Source of the DNA: Rubrivivax sp.
GTDB lineage: Bacteria > Pseudomonadota > Gammaproteobacteria > Burkholderiales > Burkholderiaceae_C
DNA: 64,000 nt
Reading direction: 5' to 3'
Assembly (NCBI GenBank): GCA_030653385.1
Contig: JAURZM010000007.1
Location: 62,001 to 126,000 of the forward strand
Part shown: positions 43,725 to 52,720 of the stretch, piece by piece
Numbering within the stretch: the first letter of the stretch is position 1
How the letters are laid out: each line of letters begins with the position of its first letter
The notes under the pieces: generated by a model
Seen by the model: only the letters and a program-made list of their open reading frames with translations
What the model was told of the DNA's origin: nothing
Databases searched by the model: none
Translations under genes and position numbers: made by a program

Positions 43725-45247
43725 CGGGCGTCGGCCGGCGCGGGTGTGGCCGCCGGTCGGGGCTCCACCAGCCGCAGGTAGTGCACGGCCATGATCATCG
43801 CCGCCAGCACCCAGAACACCCGCATCACACTGTTGATGCGCAGCGTGAAACTGAAGATGCCGTCCACCAGCAAGGCCACCACGCCACACAGGCAGGCGAC
43901 GTTGATCATGAACAGCGTTTCGTTTTTCACCTTCAAGTTGTTCACCGCCACCTTCAGCAGCGCCAGCATCAAGGCCAGATGCAGCGCCAGGCCCACCAGG
44001 CCGGTTTCGGCAGTCCACAGCAGGTAGATGTTGTGCACCGGCGGCAGCCAGTTCTTGTAGACCTCGGCGGCCTTGCGGGGCCCGTAGCGGGTGTAGGGTG
44101 GGGCCACGTAGACGTAGCTGTTCAGGCCATGCCCGAGCCAGGGCTTGGCTTCGATGACGCCCATCGCGGTGCGTGTGTACTCGGCGCGTCCCAGCACCGC
44201 GTCGGGCTTGCTCTCGAAGATGCGCGTCACGATCTGCTCGGCAAACGCCGCCAGCACCACCATCAGCACGATGGCCGCCGCGCCGGCCGGCAGCAGCGCC
44301 TTCATGCGCATGCGCCCGTGCAGCAGCACCAGCATCACCAGCACCGTGCACGCCACCGCAAAACTGAGCCAGCCCGAACGCGACAGGCTGGCCATCAGCG
44401 CCGCCGCGCCCAGGCTCGACGCCAGCAGGCACAAGAGCTTGATGGGCCCACCGCGCTGGAGCATGTAGACCGCCAGGCTCATCGGCAACAGCGCCGCCAG
44501 GTAAGCGCCAAAGATGTTGGGGTGGTTCAGGAAGGCACCGACACGGAACACACCCTGGCCACGCACCGAGTCGGCGGCCAGCTGGTCCAGTGTGCCGGCG
44601 CCGGTTTCACCCAGGATGTCCAGGCCCAGGTGCTGCTTGGTGATGTACTGGTACATGCCCACCATGGCCTGCAGCAGCACCCCCAGCGACAGACCCGCCG
44701 CGCCATGCAGCAGCCGCTGCGGCGTTCCAAACTCGTTGCACAGCACGATGAACAGCAGCGTCACCTTGGCCATGCGCACCACCTCGTGCGCCGCCGTCAT
44801 CCGGTAGGTGCCCCAGAACACGGTGGCCAGGCCCATGCACAGGATGGCCAGCCAGATGAGGGTGAGCTTGGGGATGCGCAGCCCGCGCAAGCGGCCGGTG
44901 GCGATGTCGCTCACCAGGTAGGCCAGCAGCACGACCAGGAAAACGTCGCTGAACTCGGCACGCAGCGAGGTCTCGCCGCCCATCTTGGCGATGATGGTGC
45001 CGAAGCGTTTGCTCAGGTCAAAGGGCACCGCCACCATCAAGCCGTACAAGGCAAACAGCCGGGGGTTGCCCGACATCGCGCCGCCGGCGATGAACAGCCC
45101 GCCGGCCACCGCGGCGCCGATGACCTTCATGCTGCCCGAGCCCGCTACCACCAGCACCACCACGGCAGCCAACAAGGCCGCGGCAAGCGTCAACACAGCG
45201 GACGGCGCGCCGCCCGCGTGCCGCACCAGTTGCCAGGCGTTGCGCAT
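43721..45247 (-). CDS. Wzy/O-antigen-ligase-family membrane protein
   Basis: 508 residues with about ten or more helices. The Wzy_C signature region is GVFRVGAFLNHPNIFGAYLA, then SRSGWLSFA, and a large periplasmic loop with KPWLGHGLNSYVYVAPPYTR and NWLPPVHNIYLLWTAETGL, where H in PVHNIYL is typical. In this operon it most likely polymerises repeat units. It starts 29 bases after the pseudo-kinase gene. Confidence 0.85.
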   Translation of the reverse strand: MRNAWQLVRHAGGAPSAVLTLAAALLAAVVVLVVAGSGSMKVIGAAVAGGLFIAGGAMSGNPRLFALYGLMVAVPFDLSKRFGTIIAKMGGETSLRAEFSDVFLVVLLAYLVSDIATGRLRGLRIPKLTLIWLAILCMGLATVFWGTYRMTAAHEVVRMAKVTLLFIVLCNEFGTPQRLLHGAAGLSLGVLLQAMVGMYQYITKQHLGLDILGETGAGTLDQLAADSVRGQGVFRVGAFLNHPNIFGAYLAALLPMSLAVYMLQRGGPIKLLCLLASSLGAAALMASLSRSGWLSFAVACTVLVMLVLLHGRMRMKALLPAGAAAIVLMVVLAAFAEQIVTRIFESKPDAVLGRAEYTRTAMGVIEAKPWLGHGLNSYVYVAPPYTRYGPRKAAEVYKNWLPPVHNIYLLWTAETGLVGLALHLALMLALLKVAVNNLKVKNETLFMINVACLCGVVALLVDGIFSFTLRINSVMRVFWVLAAMIMAVHYLRLVEPRPAATPAPADAR

Positions 45248-45276
45248 GTCGATGCGGGCGCTGCGCTAAGGCCCGC

Positions 45277-45954
45277 TCAGCCCACTTGGCCGCGGGCGCC
45301 CACCATGACGACGCCGATGTGCCGGGCCTTGCAGAAACGCAGCGCCTTCTGGGCGGCGTCCAGGTCGGCCACCAGCGTTTCGTTTTCCACCGGCATCAAG
45401 AGCACCGAGCCCACATGCGGCGTGGCGGCCAGCGCGGCGGTGTCGTGCAAAACCGAACCGCCGGACAGCACCAGGAAGTCGTGCGCTTGCAGCGCATGCG
45501 CCAGCAGCACCGGAATGGCGTCCTGGTGGCGCCCCATGGCCGCGGCCGGCACGGTGCCGGCCGGCAGGAAGTGCACCGCCGGGTGCGAGGTGGGCAGCAC
45601 CAGCGCGGCCGGGTCCTGGCTGGCCTGCGCCAGCAGGTCGGAGTAACCCGGCCGGTGCTCGCAGCCCAGCGCGCGGCTGAGTTCACGGTCCTGGCCGCTG
45701 GCATCGATCAGCAGCACACGCAGGCCCAGTTCTTCGGCCAGGCAGAAGGCCAGGCTGGGGCTGGCGTGTGCGGCCAGCACCGAGCGGTTGGGCGCGGCCA
45801 GCAACACAGAACGCGGCGACTGTGCGCCCGTCAGTTCATGCTGCAGTTGCAGCGCCAGCCGGCGGTAAGGTGCGGCACCCTGCTCGGCCGAAACGGCCGT
45901 GCCGCCGGGGCTCCACCACTGCGTCTGGCGGTCTGCGGAAGGTGTCGTGGCCAT
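45277..45954 (-). CDS. Degenerate BY-kinase/CpsD-like protein lacking Walker motifs
   Basis: 225 residues. Position (right after the Wzz/GumC-like gene) and layout match CpsD/Wzc kinase domains: PYRRLALQLQHELTG, then the P-loop position, VLLIDASGQDRELSRALG, RPGYSDLLAQ and VHFLPAGTVP. However, the P-loop position reads LLAAPNRSVLAAHA with no GKT/S. The A' motif has lost its usual DxD-like ending, Walker B reads FLVLSGGSVLHD without the D-x-PP, and there is no C-terminal tyrosine cluster. It should therefore not be a kinase; it may be a structural partner of the chain-length protein. The start shares one base with the previous stop (TGATG). Confidence 0.75.
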   Translation of the reverse strand: MATTPSADRQTQWWSPGGTAVSAEQGAAPYRRLALQLQHELTGAQSPRSVLLAAPNRSVLAAHASPSLAFCLAEELGLRVLLIDASGQDRELSRALGCEHRPGYSDLLAQASQDPAALVLPTSHPAVHFLPAGTVPAAAMGRHQDAIPVLLAHALQAHDFLVLSGGSVLHDTAALAATPHVGSVLLMPVENETLVADLDAAQKALRFCKARHIGVVMVGARGQVG

Positions 45955-47588
45955 CAGCGCACACCCCCGCCGGACAGCGTGGCGCCGGCATCGGGCCGCG
46001 CGGTCACGCTCAAGGGATGCCAGTCGGTGGCGGCGGCCACCACGCCGTAGACCAGCGCATCGCCGCTGCGGCGGCCCCAGAAACCGCGGCGCACTCGACC
46101 GCTGGCAAACCGCTTGATCTGCGCCACCGCCACGCCCAGCATCAGGCCCACCACCAAGGCCGCGGGGATCATCAGCTTGGGCTTGGGCCAGGACTTCTGG
46201 GATGGCGGCGTGGCGTACTCGACGACGCGGATGCTGGGAATCGCAGCCTGGGTGGTGACGGCCGACACCATGGCCTGAGCGCGTTTGATCGTCAGCTGGT
46301 TGTACTTCTCGGTGGCCAGCAACAGTTCACGGTCAAAGCCGCGCAAGGTGCTCTGCAATTCGGGTACGTTGGCCACACGCTGTCGCAGGCTGGACGTGAC
46401 CTGTTCCATGGCCGCCATGCTGGCGCGCGCCGACGCCAGTTCGGCACGCAGGTTGTTGGCGGTGGCTTCCATCTGCTGTTGCGTGGTGTTGAGCGTTTCG
46501 GTGCTGGCCTTTTCGATCCTCTGTGCGCTGCTGCCGATCATCTGGTCCAGCTGGGCCAGGCTGCTGCGCAGCTCAACGATCTCGGGCGAGTCTTCGCGGT
46601 AGCGGTTGCGCATCGTCAACAGCGTGGTCTGCACGTCCAGGCGGCGTGCGCGCAGGCTCTCGTGGATGACGTCGGCTTCATACACGGTGGCCGTCTTCTT
46701 GGTCGCCGGTTCGCGTTGCAACTGCGACGTCAGCTCGGCCAGGCCGGCCTGCAAGGAAGCCACCTTGACGCGGGTGCTGGCCATGTTCTGGTCCATCTCG
46801 GTCAATGCCTTGACTTCCTGGTTTTCGCGCTGAAGGTCGAAGCTCAGGCCATGCTGGTTGGCAAAGGCCACCCGCCGGCCTTCGATGTCCTGCAGCTCGG
46901 CAGCGGCGCGTTCGACCTCGGGGTTCAACACGTTCAGCGCCTGCTGCGCTTCTTTCTGGTAGCGCACCGTGCGCTGCACCAGGTAGGTGTCGACGATGGC
47001 ATTGGCGACTTCTGCCACCCGCCGGTTGGGGCCGCGCACACCAAGCCGGCCGACGATGGCCTCGTGCACCGGCTCCAGCGAGATGCCGGCACGCAGGCCG
47101 ACGACGATGCGGCCCAGTTCCAGGTCTTCGGGCTTGGGCGCATCGGCTTCAGGCGGCCACAGCCAGGCCTTGAACTCGCGGTAGTTGCTGCCCACCCACG
47201 AACGCTCCCAGATGTAGCTGAGGTGCGAAGAAAAGGGGTGGTAGACGTCGTCGTAGCTGAGCTTCAGTTTTGTCGCCACTTCGGCCAGCACCGGGCCGGA
47301 CACCATCAGCTCGAGTTCGGTGCGGTGGTCGTCCTTGCGAAACACGTTCCAGCCGGTGTAGAAGGAATCGCGTGAAGAGTCGATGTCGCGTTCGCCCATG
47401 ATCGTGGCGTCGGACCGGTACACCGGCGGCCAGACCCACATGTACAGCAGCACCACCAGCAGCGTCAGCAACATCACCACGATCACCAGCAGCCGGTGCA
47501 GTTGTGCCGCGTCGATGATGCTGCGCACGGCACCGCGCACGTCGAAGGAGTCGGCATCGCGCCGCGGACGGGAGACGTTGTCAGCCAT
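45954..47588 (-). CDS. GumC/Wzz-type polysaccharide co-polymerase
   Basis: 544 residues. One membrane helix near the N-terminus (about 31-53, RLLVIVVMLLTLLVVLLYMW) and one near the C-terminus (about 475-495, LMIPAALVVGLMLGVAVAQI). Between them lies a long periplasmic coiled-coil region (about 200-430). The last 45 residues are cytoplasmic without a kinase domain; the adjacent gene supplies a kinase-like domain instead. It controls chain length and links to export. It begins 95 bases after the GT4 gene, the largest gap within the operon. Confidence 0.85.
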   Translation of the reverse strand: MADNVSRPRRDADSFDVRGAVRSIIDAAQLHRLLVIVVMLLTLLVVLLYMWVWPPVYRSDATIMGERDIDSSRDSFYTGWNVFRKDDHRTELELMVSGPVLAEVATKLKLSYDDVYHPFSSHLSYIWERSWVGSNYREFKAWLWPPEADAPKPEDLELGRIVVGLRAGISLEPVHEAIVGRLGVRGPNRRVAEVANAIVDTYLVQRTVRYQKEAQQALNVLNPEVERAAAELQDIEGRRVAFANQHGLSFDLQRENQEVKALTEMDQNMASTRVKVASLQAGLAELTSQLQREPATKKTATVYEADVIHESLRARRLDVQTTLLTMRNRYREDSPEIVELRSSLAQLDQMIGSSAQRIEKASTETLNTTQQQMEATANNLRAELASARASMAAMEQVTSSLRQRVANVPELQSTLRGFDRELLLATEKYNQLTIKRAQAMVSAVTTQAAIPSIRVVEYATPPSQKSWPKPKLMIPAALVVGLMLGVAVAQIKRFASGRVRRGFWGRRSGDALVYGVVAAATDWHPLSVTARPDAGATLSGGGVR

Positions 47589-47683
47589 GGTTCAGGGCCC
47601 TGGTGGTTGAACTGCGCGTCGGGCGTCGGCAGTGGTTTTGCAGGGCTTGCATGTGGATTTGAGTTTAGCTTGGCGGTCCAAGA

Positions 47684-48829
47684 TCAATGGGCCGGGGCCC
47701 GTGCGTGAAGGCGCCCGTACAGCCGGATGTAGTCAGCCCGCAAGGCGCCCCAGCCGAAGTGCGCAACGGCCGCTGCGGGGTCTGCCAAGGGGCGTTGCAC
47801 CGGCAGCGCCTGCAGCAGTGCACGCAGCGCTTGCGACAAGGCGCCGGGCGTGAGCATGTCCACCCGGTGCGCCCCCTGCCCCAGCAGCAACTGGAAGTGC
47901 AGGCTGTTGTGCACCAGCACCGGCAGACCGGTGGACATGGCCTCGACGATGGCCATGCCAAAACTCTCGTCCACCGCCGCCGAGACCAGCAGGTCGGCCA
48001 GCGCATACAGCTCGCACACACGCGCCGACTCGACTTCGGTGTAGCGGAAACGCTCGCCCAGCAGCTCGCGGCCCAGTTCCAGCAGCGTGTTGTCGCCGTC
48101 GGGGTGCAGGCTGCCGTCCAGCCACAGCAGTGCATCACCGCCGGCAGCCGCCATCTCGCGGATCAGGTGGTCGATGCGTTTGTGGTGCCGGTTCACGGCG
48201 CCCACACACAGCACCACCGCCCGGCCCACCGGCAGCTGCCATTGCTGACGCAGCGCGGCGCGGGTGGCCGGCGCGCGGAAGTGATCGAAATGCACGCCCA
48301 CCGGCACCACGGTCAGCCGCTCTTCGGGCACACCCAGTCCGCGCATCTGGCCCTGGGCCGGCTGCGTGAGGCAGTGCACAAGGTCAACACCCGCGCCGGG
48401 GTCCACCACTGCCGGGCCGCCGTGGGTGTACAGCAGGCGGAAACGCAGGCCGCTCAGGCGGCGCAGGGTTTGCAGGTGGTGCGCCAGCGGCGGGTCGATG
48501 ACGTGCACGACGTCGAAGTTGCCGCGCCGCAGCGCGGGCATCAGCGCCAGCATGGTGGCAAAGCTGGCGTGTTCCAGCTGGTAGCGGCGGTAGGCCAGGC
48601 GACGACCCAGCAAGCCGGCCATCAGGCCCGTGCGCCGCAGGTGGGGCACCACGGTTTCGCGCGGCCCTGCCTCGCCCGCGCCCTTGAACAGGTGCACGTC
48701 GATGTCGGGGCTCAGCACGTTGTGCAGGTCGGTGAAAAAACGCTCGTAGCCGCGCCGGGTCTGGCCCACCGTAGGGCAGACCAGGGCCACCTTCAGCGTC
48801 TTGCCACCGCGTCGCCCGGCTTCAGGCAT
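47684..48829 (-). CDS. Glycosyltransferase family 4, paralogue of the 41.1-42.3 kb gene
   Basis: 381 residues. Motifs: VALVCPTVGQTRRGYERFFT, DVVHVIDPPLAHHLQ, YTHGGPAVVDPGAG, HKRIDHLIREM, ALLWLDGSL and the E-x7-E motif ESFGMAIVEAMSTGLPVLVH. It adds a sugar to the lipid-linked intermediate. The start overlaps the radical SAM stop by 8 bases. Same length and motif order as the other GT4 of the operon. Confidence 0.86.
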   Translation of the reverse strand: MPEAGRRGGKTLKVALVCPTVGQTRRGYERFFTDLHNVLSPDIDVHLFKGAGEAGPRETVVPHLRRTGLMAGLLGRRLAYRRYQLEHASFATMLALMPALRRGNFDVVHVIDPPLAHHLQTLRRLSGLRFRLLYTHGGPAVVDPGAGVDLVHCLTQPAQGQMRGLGVPEERLTVVPVGVHFDHFRAPATRAALRQQWQLPVGRAVVLCVGAVNRHHKRIDHLIREMAAAGGDALLWLDGSLHPDGDNTLLELGRELLGERFRYTEVESARVCELYALADLLVSAAVDESFGMAIVEAMSTGLPVLVHNSLHFQLLLGQGAHRVDMLTPGALSQALRALLQALPVQRPLADPAAAVAHFGWGALRADYIRLYGRLHARAPAH

Positions 48830-50882
48830 CGGCCGTGGCCTCCACGCGGTCAAGCACACATTCGCGCACCTGCCAGGCCACGTTGATGCGCGTCACCATC
48901 TTGGTCAGGCCCTTGATGCGCAGCGTCCACACCGACAGCGCGGCGCTCAGTTCGCGGCGGGCTTCTTCGGTGAGGCGGAAGGCAAAGGTCTGCGGTGCGG
49001 CCAGGCGGTGATCGGCCGGGTTGCCGGGCACCTCTTGTGCAATCCACCCGGCGATGTCGTGCTGCATCTGGGCGCGCACCGGCTCCAGCAGCTGGCTGCG
49101 TTCGCTGCCCGACGCGTGTTTGTGGCGTGTGTAGGTGGTGAAGTCGGCCCAGAAAACTTCGAAGTCAGGCACCTGCGCGGCCAGGCCGCGGTCGATCAGC
49201 AGCTGGCGCGTGGCGGCCATCGCGCAGTCGCAGATTTCCTGCCACAGGAAAAACGACGCGATGGCGCGGTAGCGGTACATCAGGTTGTCGCCGATCTCGC
49301 CGCGCTTGAGCCGTTCGAAGTTGTCGTCCTGGGTGTAGAAGTCGATGCAGGCTTCGCGCGTGAGGAAAAGTTCGCCGTTGGTTTCGCCCACGAAGTCGGC
49401 CAGGAAACCTTGCACCGCGGGCGTTCCGTTTTCCAGCGCCGGCAGCATGGCCGACCACCATTCGCTGTTTTTGATGCCCAGGCTGCGGGTGTAGCGCACC
49501 ACGTCTTCGAACCACTGGTCGTTCCAGAACACGCTGCTCACCAGGTGCCACTTGCGGCAGGTGATGTAGTCGTCGTAGGGCAAGGTGTCGGTGGCGACGA
49601 TGATCTCTTCCACGTCGAACACCTTGCTGTCGCCGTAGACACCGAAGTTTTTCGGCAGCACGCGAAAACGGGTGTCGAACTTGAACATCTCGCGCGACTC
49701 GATGGTCTCCATCTCGGCGCCCTTCAACATCATGGCCTGGAAGTTGTGCATCTGGTGGATGTTGGTGTCCAGCAGGTGATGCAGGCCCTTCAAATGGGTC
49801 TTCAAGCTCTCCCCCGGCAGGCCCAGGATGAGGTCGGACACCGAACGCAGGCCGCGGCCGCGCATGTGCACTTCCAGCGCCTTGTAGGTGTCCAGCTTGA
49901 TCGACTGGCGCTTGACCTTGCGCAACACGTCTTCGTCCAGCGACTGCACGGCCTGGTAGAGCATCAGCGCGCCGCCGACCTTTTCAACCGACTTGATGAT
50001 GCGCTCGGCCATGTTCTTGCCGGTGGTGGCGTCGATGAAGGTGGGCCAGCCGTAGTCGCGCTGCACTTCGCCGATGCATTCGCTGATTTCGATGTCGCGC
50101 TCGAACATGCCGTAGTTGCTGTCGGCGATGCGAAGCGTGCCCATATTGGGCGAAAACTGCTTGATCCGCTTGGCGATATAGCGGATCTCTTCTTTCATGC
50201 GCTCCACCGGAAAGTTATGCACCTTGGTGTAGTAACGCGTGCCCTGCACGCAGAACGTGCAGGTGAAGGGGCAGCCGCGGTTGGTCTCGATCATCGGCGC
50301 CAGGCGGCCGTCGAAAAACTCGTCTTGCGTGCCGCTGAGAAAGGGCGATGGAATTTCGTGAACCAGCTGGTGGCGGGGCGGCATCTCGCGCGACAGGGCC
50401 GTGCCGTCGGGCATGCGCACCACGCTGGAAGGCAAGCCAATGTCACGCAGCCTGTCCAGCTGCAGGCCCTGGTCCAGAAAAGTGCGCACGATCTCGTAGG
50501 CCAGGAAGTCACCTTCGCCCAGGGCGTAGACGTCGAGCTGGGGGTGCCGCTCCACATAGGCACACTGACGCGCCGCCTCCAGCGAGATGTTGGGCCCGCC
50601 CATCACCGTCAGCACATGCGGGTTGATGCTTTTGGCCAGCTTGAAGAAGTAGTGGCTGAGGGCCTCGTTCCAGACGTAGTTGGTGAGCATCAGCACGTCG
50701 GGTGGTTCTTCCACCAGGGCCTGCGCCAGCTTCTCGGGGTAGACAAACAGGCGTGACTGGATTTCCCGGTCCACGTCTTCGCGGTCCATCACCGCCTTCA
50801 TGTAAGCCACGCCCAACGGCATGCAGTCGTTGGCCACGGTGCCGGAGTAGTCGTATCGCAAGTCCGCCAGGTAGACCTTCAT
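48822..50882 (-). CDS. B12-binding radical SAM protein in the polysaccharide operon
   Basis: 686 residues from the ATG at 50882 (AGGA about 9 bases upstream). Residues 1-150 form a B12-binding-like Rossmann domain (KVYLADLRYDYSGTVANDC, then VLMLTNYVWNEALSHYFFKL, VMGGPNISLEAA). Residues about 190-430 are the radical SAM barrel with the cluster motif CPFTCTFC, preceded by PMIETNRG. About 250 C-terminal residues (from about 435) match no domain I know. Family members do methylations or rearrangements on unactivated carbons. It lies between an RfbG-like gene and a GT4, so a sugar-nucleotide or glycolipid substrate is likely but not shown. Confidence 0.85.
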   Translation of the reverse strand: MKVYLADLRYDYSGTVANDCMPLGVAYMKAVMDREDVDREIQSRLFVYPEKLAQALVEEPPDVLMLTNYVWNEALSHYFFKLAKSINPHVLTVMGGPNISLEAARQCAYVERHPQLDVYALGEGDFLAYEIVRTFLDQGLQLDRLRDIGLPSSVVRMPDGTALSREMPPRHQLVHEIPSPFLSGTQDEFFDGRLAPMIETNRGCPFTCTFCVQGTRYYTKVHNFPVERMKEEIRYIAKRIKQFSPNMGTLRIADSNYGMFERDIEISECIGEVQRDYGWPTFIDATTGKNMAERIIKSVEKVGGALMLYQAVQSLDEDVLRKVKRQSIKLDTYKALEVHMRGRGLRSVSDLILGLPGESLKTHLKGLHHLLDTNIHQMHNFQAMMLKGAEMETIESREMFKFDTRFRVLPKNFGVYGDSKVFDVEEIIVATDTLPYDDYITCRKWHLVSSVFWNDQWFEDVVRYTRSLGIKNSEWWSAMLPALENGTPAVQGFLADFVGETNGELFLTREACIDFYTQDDNFERLKRGEIGDNLMYRYRAIASFFLWQEICDCAMAATRQLLIDRGLAAQVPDFEVFWADFTTYTRHKHASGSERSQLLEPVRAQMQHDIAGWIAQEVPGNPADHRLAAPQTFAFRLTEEARRELSAALSVWTLRIKGLTKMVTRINVAWQVRECVLDRVEATADA

Positions 50883-50937
50883 GCCATTCCTTTCCAGGGT
50901 TCGATTCAAGCCGGCTGCAAGTGGGTCACCGCTTCGC

Positions 50938-51939
50938 CTAGCGCTGAGTGGCCAGGGTTTCGAAGTGGCGCGTGTACCAGTCCACCGTGCGCCGCAGGCC
51001 TTCGTCCATGCCGTGGCGGGGGCTCCAGCCCAGCACCTGGCGCGCCTTGCCGGCGTCCAGCGTCTGTTCGCGGATTTCCGCCGAGGCCACGTTCAGCACC
51101 TGCGGCTGCAGGTCGGTACGGCCCATGATCTGCAACACCTGCTGCGTCAGCGCCAGCATCGTGGGCCGCAGCTCCAGGCCGAAGTTGAAGGCCTGGCCAC
51201 GCAGGCTGCTGTCGCGCCCCAACGCCTGCGCCAGTTCAACGTAGGCCTGCGCCGCATCTTCGACGTAGAGGAAATCGCGCACAAAGAGGCCGTCGCTGCG
51301 GATCTGGAAAGGCTGGCCACGCAGCGTGGCCATGATGACCCCGGGAATCAGGCGGCTGAAGTTCAGGTCACCGCCACCGAACAGGTTGCCACAGCGAGCG
51401 ATGGCCACGCCCAGGCCGTAGGTCTGCGCGTACATGGTCGAGATCAGGTCGGCGCAGCTCTTGGAACAGTCATACGGAAAACGGCCGCGAAGCGGGTGGT
51501 CTTCGCGGTAGGGCAGGTGTTCGCTGTCACCATATGCCTTGTCCGATGAAGCCACGATGACTTGCGGCACGCCGGCCTGCCGCGCTGCTTCCAGCAGCAG
51601 CCAGGTGCCACGCACATTGGCTTCCAATGTGCCCAGCGGGTCTGTCTTGGCCACGCCCACCAAAGTTTGGGCACCCAGATGGAAGACGGTTTGCACACCG
51701 TATTCGGCCAGCACACGCCGCAGCAGGCTTTCGTCGGTGAGCGAGCCGCGCACGACATTGACCTTGTCCAGCCAGCCGTCGGCCACCAGCAGGCTGCGCG
51801 GGAGCGCGTCGCGCACGAGCACCGTGACATCGGCGCCGCGCTGATGCAGCGCTGGCACCAGCCAGCTGCCCAGCAGGCCGGTGGCACCGGTGACCAGCGT
51901 GGGCCGGCCGTGCCAGAAGGTGTTGGCCGCTTCACGCAT
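50938..51939 (-). CDS. NAD-dependent sugar-nucleotide dehydratase/epimerase, CDP-glucose 4,6-dehydratase-like
   Basis: 333 residues, SDR fold. NAD motif TLVTGATGLLGSWLVPAL, the TDxY-type stretch SSDKAYGDSEHLPYREDHPL, catalytic YxxxK in FPYDCSKSCADL and ARCGNLFGGGDLNFSRLIPG. Similarity to RfbG and the 8-base overlap with the upstream RfbF-like gene suggest it turns CDP-glucose into CDP-4-keto-6-deoxyglucose. It is slightly shorter than typical RfbG (about 355), so another 4,6-dehydratase or epimerase role remains possible. Confidence 0.8.
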   Translation of the reverse strand: MREAANTFWHGRPTLVTGATGLLGSWLVPALHQRGADVTVLVRDALPRSLLVADGWLDKVNVVRGSLTDESLLRRVLAEYGVQTVFHLGAQTLVGVAKTDPLGTLEANVRGTWLLLEAARQAGVPQVIVASSDKAYGDSEHLPYREDHPLRGRFPYDCSKSCADLISTMYAQTYGLGVAIARCGNLFGGGDLNFSRLIPGVIMATLRGQPFQIRSDGLFVRDFLYVEDAAQAYVELAQALGRDSSLRGQAFNFGLELRPTMLALTQQVLQIMGRTDLQPQVLNVASAEIREQTLDAGKARQVLGWSPRHGMDEGLRRTVDWYTRHFETLATQR

Positions 51940-52702
51940 GGCGCGTGTCCTTCTGGCGCTCGGATGGCATGGCGGACACGGCTTCGGCACACCAGGGTGG
52001 CTGCATCCACGGCGGGCTTGTGCCACCGGCGCACAGGTTTTCGAGTTCGCCCTGGTCCTTGCTGGTGTCCATCGACTTCCAGAAGCCGTGGTGTTCGTAG
52101 ACCCCCAGCTCGCAGCGGCGGGCAAACTCGGGCAACACGTCCTGCTCGAGGTTGTTGCCGCGCCATTCGAACAGCGCACGCTTTTCGAAGACAAAAAAGC
52201 CTGCGTTGATCCAGTAGTCGCGCACCAGCGGCTTCTCTTCGAAACGTTGCACCTTGCCGGCGCCATCGAAAACCACCAGGCCATATTGGGAACGCAGTGG
52301 CACCGTGGTCAAGGTGGCCAGCGAACCGCTGCGCTGGTGCGTGGCCAGCAGGCCCTGCAGGTCGACATTGCCCAGCCCGTCGCCATAGGTGGCCATGAAA
52401 CGGTCGCCCACGTGCACCCCGCAGCGGAAAATGCGGTCGCCGGTGTCGGCGTCTTCACCGGTGTCCACGATGTCGACATTCCAGTCCAGCCGCCGGCCGT
52501 CGAAGTAGTCGAACAGCATCTCTTTGCGATGACCGGCGGCCAACACAAAGTCCTTGAAGCCCTGGGCTGCGTACATGCGCATCAGGTGCATCAGGATGGG
52601 CGTGCCGTTGACCGGCATCATGACCTTGGGAAAGTGCTCGGAAAACGGGTAGGCCCGTGTGCCTTTGCCGCCGCACAGGATGACGATCTTCATCTTCTCC
52701 AT
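51932..52702 (-). CDS. rfbF: Glucose-1-phosphate cytidylyltransferase-like enzyme
   Basis: 256 residues. The nucleotidyltransferase signature KIVILCGGKGTRAYPFSEHF and PKVMMPVNGTPILMH is complete. ATYGDGLGNVDLQGLLATHQ holds the GDG metal motif, and FEEKPLVRDYWINAGFFVFE and LEQDVLPEFA follow. It makes CDP-glucose from CTP and glucose-1-phosphate. It pairs with the RfbG-like gene. The C-terminal 25 residues look like an extra tail. ATG at 52702; a second ATG three codons on has a closer GGAG. Confidence 0.82.
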   Translation of the reverse strand: MEKMKIVILCGGKGTRAYPFSEHFPKVMMPVNGTPILMHLMRMYAAQGFKDFVLAAGHRKEMLFDYFDGRRLDWNVDIVDTGEDADTGDRIFRCGVHVGDRFMATYGDGLGNVDLQGLLATHQRSGSLATLTTVPLRSQYGLVVFDGAGKVQRFEEKPLVRDYWINAGFFVFEKRALFEWRGNNLEQDVLPEFARRCELGVYEHHGFWKSMDTSKDQGELENLCAGGTSPPWMQPPWCAEAVSAMPSERQKDTRHA

Positions 52703-52720
52703 CGGTTGGGGCTCCGGGGT

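Noticed and set aside
48801-50756. 651-residue open frame on the plus strand
   Set aside because: It is antisense to the radical SAM gene, whose CxxxCxxC and B12-like domain are clear; the plus-strand frame has no family signature.
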